From positions 17,704,601-17,768,600 of the forward strand of contig CM072805.1 in assembly GCA_037013495.1 (NCBI GenBank): a DNA stretch of 64,000 nucleotides, in the 5' to 3' direction. How positions within the stretch are numbered: the stretch's first letter is position 1; each line of letters opens with the position of its first letter. Both the position numbers and the translations under genes were made by a program. Source of the stretch: Hippophae tibetana. Its lineage: Eukaryota > Streptophyta > Magnoliopsida > Rosales > Elaeagnaceae. Shown here in pieces: positions 57,641 through 64,000 of this stretch. The notes below the pieces were generated by a model that saw nothing but the letters and a program-made list of their open reading frames with translations, was not told the origin of the DNA and did no database searches.

Positions 57641-57870
57641 TCCTGGAATGAAATTTCTTTTATTTAACTCTCATTTTAGATTGTTTCTAGGAAAATTGAG
57701 ATCAAGATGGGATGGACCTTACACAATTTTCTAAGTTTTTTCACATGGAGTAGTAGAGTTATTGAATCGAAAGACACAAATAACTTTAAAAGTCAATGGA
57801 CACCTTGTAAAGCCTTATTTAAAAGGAGAAAACAACATGGTTGATGTTGATTCCATGTTGATAAATTAAT
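57641..57870 (+). pseudogene. Family D integrase C-terminal tail
   Basis: Frame-shifted sequence equivalent to FLPGxKVLLFNSRLRLFPGKL, RSRWDGPYTI and VNGHLVKPYL of related elements. It reads FLPGMKFLLFNSHFRLFLGKL, SRWDGPYTIF and VNGHLVKPYLKGEN in alternating frames. Confidence 0.75.
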
Positions 57871-57896
57871 CCTCAACACTATGATGATTCATCTTG

Positions 57897-57936
57897 CTAA
57901 GACGTTAAACTATGCTTTGGATGGGAGGCAACCCAT
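57897..57936 (+). other. Conserved post-integrase block of Athila/Tat elements
   Basis: AAGACGTTAAACTATGC and GATGGGAGGCAACCCATC correspond to the well-known GACGTTAAACAAAGCGCTT...GGGAGGCAACCCA block just after pol in these clades. Confidence 0.75.
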
Positions 57937-57939
57937 CAT

Positions 57940-59812
57940 TGAAAGATAATTTTATTTTATTTTAAGAAATTTAGTTTGTTTTATTAATTTGTTTTCTTTT
58001 ATGAGTATTTTGTATATTTTATTGCATAAAATAATTGCTTGTTGAGATGTGTTAGAGTACATGTTTATATATAATTCAAATCTGATGTTGGATGCAACCA
58101 ACATTCTCCATCAAAATCCTTAACATATAAAGAAATTTGGTAACTTTTCTTTCCCTTATCTTTTTACAATTTGCATTTGTTACATTGAGGACAATGTAGA
58201 TTTTAGGTTAGGAGTGGTTTAGGTTAGGAGTAGTAGGATTTAAAATTTGCACAAATTAGGCAAAAATTGAAATTTTATAAATAATGTGCCCTTATTTTTC
58301 TTATTTAGTTGTGTATTTTCATATTAATTGTTTTCTCTAATTTATTTGTTTTATTTTATATATGTGTGTTATTTTCTTTATTTGTGTGTTTAGGTAAATT
58401 AGAGTAGTGTTCAAATTCTTGTCACAAAAATAATCATGTCTTAAAAATTAAGTTTAAGTAATGATTAGGTCTTTTATTTTATTAGATTAATTTCCAAAAA
58501 CAAAATATCATGAAGTAATATGATAATTAGTAAGTTTTTGTCATAACTAATATTTTGTGATAAAATGTTGAAAAAAAACGAACCCAAAATCAATGTTTAG
58601 GAATCAAATAGTGATGATCACTATAGGTATAATCTACCCTTGTGAGATATTATTTGAGCCTTAATTTCCTCTATTCTGAGTGAAATATTTTCTTTCTACT
58701 CAAAACACTTATTCTATTTCTTCAAATTTTAGATGATCACTATAGCTATTAGCATTGAATGTATGAATTTTCTCATCTCAATAGAGTATCATATATTTAT
58801 TTTTTATTTACTTAGATTAAATGATTTAAGTAAAAATTGATATTATATTTCTTTATCTCATTCATGCATGACATCTACCAAAAAGAGACGCCACAAAATT
58901 AAACACTCACCAAAATTCTACAAAAATGTACAATCTATACATGGGTCCACTCTCTAAAAAAATGTTGAACAAACTCTTTAAAACAAAGAGAGATAAAGAA
59001 TATATAGTATAATCTACATACTACGACCTTTCTAGCCTTAAATAGTGGGGTGAGTTGGTTAGTACAAATGAAATATAGGAAATAATTCCCCTATAAGTCA
59101 TTGTATTTATTTTTCGTACACTTATAAAAGGCATAATCTTGAAAGTTTTGCATAATGAGTTTGATTGATGCATGAAAATAATATATATGATATCTTTATA
59201 ATTTACATTTTTGATTTCTTTCATGTGATTAAAGTCATACACTATTTTGTGCCTTTCTTCTTTTATAAGTATGCACACTTATTAGTTCATTTCCAAACAT
59301 AAATTCTATTCGTACACACCTTAGTATGGGTGCTTGAACACATAGGATTCAATGAATTGAGAGTATTGAAATTGGGTGAAGTGAAAACAAAACATTTTTT
59401 ATTAAAATATGAAAGTGATTTTCGTCTAATTATTGTAGTAAATCATGAATATTTAAGAAATTAAAATAAACTATGCTTAAAGGTTTTAATTATAAAACTT
59501 AAATGCAATTTTAAGCATGAAAATTCATGTTTTATTTTACTTTGTCATTTTACTTGTTCTATTGTTTTATTTTATTTTTTGTTTTAAAGATTGTTTTATT
59601 TAGTTCAATATTTTTGGTATTATTATTAAAAATCCTCAGAAGACTTAAACTTGTTCACTAGGGTAACCTAGGGGTTTAACGGCTTGTTGCATATGCTAAA
59701 TGCAACCATGTCAATCCACGAAAGTGATTTATGATAGTTTAATTTTTAGATCCTATTTTAGTTATTACCACTTATCTTGCTAAGGGACTAGCAAGAAGTT
59801 GGTTAGGGGTTG
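57940..59812 (+). mobile_element. Family D 3' internal non-coding region
   Basis: About 1.9 kb without an env-like ORF. Two hairpin-forming blocks are shared with copy 1: TACATTG-AGGA-CAATGTA (58181-58198) and GTTGCAT-ATGCTAA-ATGCAAC (59686-59706). A G-rich tract (GTTGGTTAGGGGTTG) ends it, fitting a PPT. Confidence 0.7.
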
Positions 59813-61540
59813 TGGTGAGTTCTTAAAAAGTGCTAAAATTACAATGATTTAAAATACTTTAATTGATTAAATATATTTATATGCTTTTATCATATTTGTA
59901 TATAAATTTATCCTTTAGAAATCATAGGTATTTTTATTGTTTTATAGGTATTTTTGTTCAAAAATAACTTAAAGACTCGGAAAAATATAATGGAGGCAAT
60001 ACATCACAAATATGTTAAGAAAAAAAATGAAAAAATTGGACAAAATGGGTTAAAATGGTCAAAAATGTCAAAAAATGTTGAGTCGCATGCGCGCCCCGTG
60101 CAGTGTCCCGCTCGTGTTAGCACATAACCACACCTATCCCATGCATGCCAATGTCTGTCTACCATAAATATTGCCCACCATACGCATACCAACCTATCTA
60201 AATGTGTACAAAATGAATTTTTCAGATATTTTCACCTTTTCCTCATCTATAAAAGGACCCTGTCCCCTATTGTAAAAATCATCCCAAAAAGTACACATCT
60301 CTTTCTCTCTCTCTCTATATATATATATATTTCTCACTCTAGAAAGCTTTCTTAGTTTTTAGTTTTTTTAGTTTTAAATTTTATCTTTTTTTTATAAGAA
60401 CTAGTTATGCTTTTGTAGATTAATAGTTTTTGATTCAACAAATAAAAATGCAAATCCGTTTGGAGGTTTTCCAGAAATGGAATTAGCATCAAAGTTCTGT
60501 AAGGATTCTATTGTGGTATAATTTTAAATGAATTCTTTATAGTTAATTTTATGTTTTATTCTTATTTGTTATGCTTAATTTATCTATGATTAAATTTAAC
60601 ATGACTGGCTGTTTATAAATATGATATAATGATAAAGTTGTAATGCATGCGAAATATTTCATAGGTAAAACATTTCTACAAAATAAATTGATTTTTTTTA
60701 TTTAAGATTCTATATTAAGGATGTTAGTGAGAAATATATTATTTTTCATTACAAACTTAAATCTGAAATCCGGTCTGATTTAGAGTAGTGCTTTTTTATT
60801 TGTTGGTACAATCGCCTAGTAGTTATGGTAAAGCTTTATTCCAAAAGTTTTTATAAGAAATATTATTTAAAAATGTATTGACAATATATTTTCAGTGATG
60901 GTTTTATAACTTTAAAGTTAGTACTCAGATAATTAAATTCTTAGGTTTAATTTGGACACCTTGAATAAAGTCTAATTAACTGACTCAACCTAAAGCTATG
61001 ATTAGATGGTTTGCAATTTTCTTAGAAATAAAACTGAAATTTAATACTTAATTAATTAATAAGTTCTTCCTAGGGATATTAATTAATTAATATTAAACAA
61101 AAGAATTTGGGACCCACCTAAGAACACTGTGATACCAAAAGGAAAAAAATCATTAAATATTTATTTATATATTTAATAACCTAAATAATATGAGTAAGCA
61201 TAATTAACTTAATTATTATATCCATAAATGCTCCACTATTATGAATGTTAAAACTTTGCATTATTGTTTATTGAATCCATATCTATGTTTATTTTTTTAT
61301 GTTATTAGATTAGGAAACACAAATCAAAATATCGTGATAGGATGTTTAGGATTTAATTTCATTTTTAAAATTTTGAATAATAAATTAAAAACCACATATA
61401 TTCCTTCCTTATGTCAACCTTGTGATTATACTTGTCATTTTTATAAAATGATTCATGCACTTGCGAGAGTTTTAGAAATATAAAACCAATGTATATACAA
61501 GATCGGTATTACTAATATGATGTCGGTCTTGTCATCATCA
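59813..61540 (+). repeat. Family D 3' LTR (~1.73 kb)
   Basis: TGGTGAGTTCTTAAAAAGTG ... CTTGTCATCATCA. The GC island is at ~60080-60200, with TATA (CATCTATAAAAGG, ~60243) just after. The length agrees with the 1752-bp solo LTR. The exact 3' edge is uncertain by ~5 bp because CATCA repeats. Confidence 0.85.
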
Positions 61541-62500
61541 CATCATCGGGTGAGCACACCTTACCATCCCCCAACCTTGGTCAACATACCTCAACATCCA
61601 TCAACTCGGGTCAACAAGAACCTATTCCCTCTATTAGGGACTCGAGGAAGGTAAAGGGTGTCATCTATGATACCACAACAGATGTTAAGGGAGTGGCCCC
61701 TAAAGGGATATGGCACCAGATAGGTTGGACCACTAGGTGGACCAGCTCTCCTACATAGTACATAAGAGATAGCTCGATGCCATGTACAATGGTATTGATT
61801 CTTGGGTTGTGCTTAGCCAACTTTTCATACCATGCAAGTTTTAGTTCATCCCTACTTTTGATTGAACCACGGTATTTCTTTCTTGTTGTATTTATTGACC
61901 TCACATTTTGTCTTGTTTGTAAGCCCAGCTCCTTCATGGAGTGAGCATGGTTCGAGGTGTGGATAGTTTGAAACATGATTTCGTGATGGGAAAAGAGAGC
62001 CATGCTCCAAATACACTATGTTGTTGGCCAAGGCCAATAAATGGAAGGGAAAGGATATCAACAAGAAGCAGAAACTATCCAAGGCCAAAGACAAGTTGAA
62101 TGATAACACAATATTTTTTTAGGAGCTTAGGAAGGTCCAGAGGAAGGTTAAGGTTGAGGTAGAAACCTATTGGTGCAAGCTATTTGATACCAAAGAGAGA
62201 GATGCCCTATATCAAGGGAAGGCAAATCAAGAGCTTGACATGATGGTCAAATAGCTCTTCTCGAGTGTCGAGATAAGGTATGGCCTAGCCATGGACTCCT
62301 ACAAGGATGAGGCCAAGAAGAAAGGCCTAGAGAAATAATATTATCAAATCCAAAATATTCTAGTCACCGTCTAATATTCATCCACTGAAACCCAAGACGA
62401 GGGTAAGGAATAGGGCTTAGAGTCTAGTGCAAGTTATGATGGGACCATAAAGGGAAATGAAGAGGGTGGAATTGAGGACCTCTCATATTAGCACTAAATC
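61541..62500 (+). pseudogene. Family B copy 3, ORF1 C-terminal part
   Basis: This continues 47907-49391 after family D. GTKVTGVIYDTT-like and GIWHQIGWTTRW segments correspond to exon 1 of copy 1. An intron candidate runs 61838-61923 (86 nt, GT-AG), after ATGCAA. Exon 2 has LKHDFVMGKESHAPxxxLLAKA-type sequence, a charged coiled coil and a tail EDEGKE...GGIEDLS. Several stops. Confidence 0.5.
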
Positions 62501-62799
62501 AAGCCTCTTAATTAAGTAGTTTCATGGTTCTACATTCCAAACCCATCTTCTTGGCCTCTTCAACATACTGGGGACCATATTTGTTTTAATATTTGATGCC
62601 ACTCCTAATTGTGTGGTTACGAGTTCACACTCGTAACACTTTATTATTATTCATGAGAAAAAAATGATTTTGAGAACAACTCATATTGTGTGCATGATTA
62701 TGTATATTTATAGCATTTATAATATTTATTTATATTGTTGACTCACACCTCTCTACTTTTAAGAACATATGTCATTAAATTTGTCCCACTATCATTCCC

Positions 62800-62820
62800 T
62801 ATAAAATAGGGTTAGGGATA
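62800..62820 (+). promoter_or_regulatory. TATA-like box upstream of family B ORF2, copy 3
   Basis: CCCTATAAAATAGGGTTAGG, conserved with the minus-strand block at 31228-31250. Confidence 0.4.
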
Positions 62821-62879
62821 CAGTGAAATTTATACATCCTTTTTTTAAGTAGATGAAAAACATTTCTCCACCTTTCCTA

Positions 62880-63290
62880 CATGAACCTTATAGATTCTGA
62901 CTTGGTAAATAGGCATTCAGCTCGAGCTTTAAAATTAGAAAATGGTAGGCTCAAGAATGAAGCAGAAAAATTGAAAATTGAGCTGTCCAAACTCATTGAT
63001 AAGCTTTCCCTTGATTAAGAAATGAAGTGTGAGCTCACCTCGTGTAATGAGTAACTATCCCAAACTCGAGCTTGAGAGAGAATAACCATGACAAAAATGG
63101 TTGCTCGAATTGACAAAGAGTTCCATTGTGGTCTTCCTCAAAGTGATGAGTGTTGCTCAGGAATAGGAACATTCCGTACTCCACTCGACCTTAGCCCTTA
63201 CCAAAATGGGGGTCAATATCTACAAGAAAGTTATCAAAATTTAGGCTAAGTTGTTTCCCTTAATGAAGGAGATAAATAACCTAGACATTA
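62880..63290 (+). pseudogene. Family B copy 3, ORF2 (coiled coil)
   Basis: NLIDSDLVNRHSARALKLEN, then GRLKNEAEKLKIELSKLIDKLS, form a heptad pattern. After stops it gives ERITMTKMVARIDKEFHCGL and, near the end, YKKVIKI-like and LFPLMKEINN-like segments. It parallels 31160-30700 on the minus strand. Unknown function. Confidence 0.5.
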
Positions 63291-63429
63291 GTCATGTGTC
63301 CAAATGTCTACATAAATTTTTATTTTTTGGGAGGTCGAGCTCTCCGTTAGTAAATTTTGAAAGTTTTGTAAGCTCGAACAATAAAATTCAATTTTTAATA
63401 TAATGAACTTATGATGCTTGATTAATGTG

Positions 63430-64000
63430 CTTTATTTTATGTAGGATGAGCACTCTACCTAGTTTTTTGATCGAAGTGATCAACTTGTAACATGTAATAT
63501 TGAGAGATAGTCGTTGACCTGGTTTGTGACTACTATGATCAACTCTCTCTTCGAGTGTTAAAGTGTTCTACATAGTTCTTGACTGATGTGATGAACTCTC
63601 TCTTTGAGTGTCATAGCGCTCTACTTGGTTCTTAACCATGGTGATCAACTGATGCATGTAATATTGAGGGAGAGCATTCTACTTGGTCTATGACCAAGGT
63701 GATTAACTATCTCTTTGAGTGATAAAGAACTTTATCTGGTTCTTGACCAAGGTGATCAACTCATGACATGTAATATTGAGGGAGAACGTTCTACCTGGTA
63801 TATGATTGAGGTGATCAACTCCCTCTTTGAGTGTAAGAGCACTTTACCTATTTCTTAACTAAGGTGATCAACTCATGACATGTCATATTAAGGTAGAGCA
63901 TTCTACCTGGTTTGTGATCGAGGTGATCAACTCTCTCTTTGAGTTTCAGAGCACTCTACCTGGTTCTTTACCTAGGTGATCAACCCCTGACATATAATAT
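63430..64000 (+). repeat. Higher-order tandem array of family B copy 3 (runs off window)
   Basis: Units of 52-60 bp share CTCTACCTGGTTCTTGACC and AAGGTGATCAACTC, the complement of the 29880-30640 array. Two subunit types alternate (spacer TGACATGTAATATTGAGGGA and spacer TCTCTTTGAGTGTCAGAGCA), giving a ~112-bp dimer period. It is cut by the window end. Confidence 0.8.

Larger units (their letters stand above)
49397..61540 (+). mobile_element. Large family D (Athila/Tat-like gypsy) element with rearranged 5' half
   Basis: It comprises a plus LTR (partial), an inverted LTR plus inverted 3' leader, two plus-strand gags, protease, RNase H, integrase, 3' leader and a full 3' LTR. RT is deleted. 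It sits inside family B copy 3: B sequence ends at 49391 and resumes after 61540. The two gags and the inverted block indicate more than one copy was merged. Confidence 0.75.

Overview
This is AT-rich, gene-poor plant nuclear DNA, probably from a eudicot. I found no credible host protein gene, rRNA or tRNA gene. Almost everything recognisable is a mobile element: Ty1/copia and Ty3/gypsy LTR retrotransposons, CACTA (En/Spm) DNA transposons and an unclassified non-autonomous family. All coding remnants are broken by stops, frameshifts or deletions. The families below (B, C, D, E) are my own labels. Assignments come from reading translations by eye; no search was run.

Layout. 1-1098: end of a Tat-like LTR. 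3398-3860: degenerate ~191-bp tandem repeat. 4652-8060: deleted family D gypsy element (gag, protease, 3' leader, LTR). 8070-16797: a CACTA element whose minus-strand transposase is split by family C, a short Tat-like LTR element (9605-12485). The CACTA right terminus is at 16797. 17675-26731: nearly complete minus-strand copia element with both LTRs, PBS and PPT, itself split by a family D solo LTR (20920-22671, TSD TATGA). 27544-35139: two convergent family B copies. The minus copy contains a palindromic pair of family D LTRs (33284-35000) with its own 5-bp TSD. 35140 to ~39134: plus-strand CACTA with tnp2 and Ulp1-like protease remnants. 39590-39868: copia RNase H stump, cut by chromovirus E (39869-43761, TSD TCTAA). 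44415-45781: unclassified direct repeat. 47260-64000: a third family B copy, split by a 12-kb family D element (49397 to ~61540) that holds a second tail-to-tail LTR pair.

Family B is the least familiar component. It has an LTR-like end with a TATA box, a gene with a GT-AG intron of 86-99 nt visible in three copies, a second TATA-linked coiled-coil ORF, and a higher-order tandem array. No polymerase or integrase was seen. Family D is Athila/Tat-like by its gag, its integrase, and a 3' block that precedes the LTR. Its LTR occurs at five places, two of them tail-to-tail inverted pairs.

The nesting gives relative ages. CACTA-1 predates C, the first copia predates the D solo LTR, the second copia stump predates E, and family B predates the D insertions.
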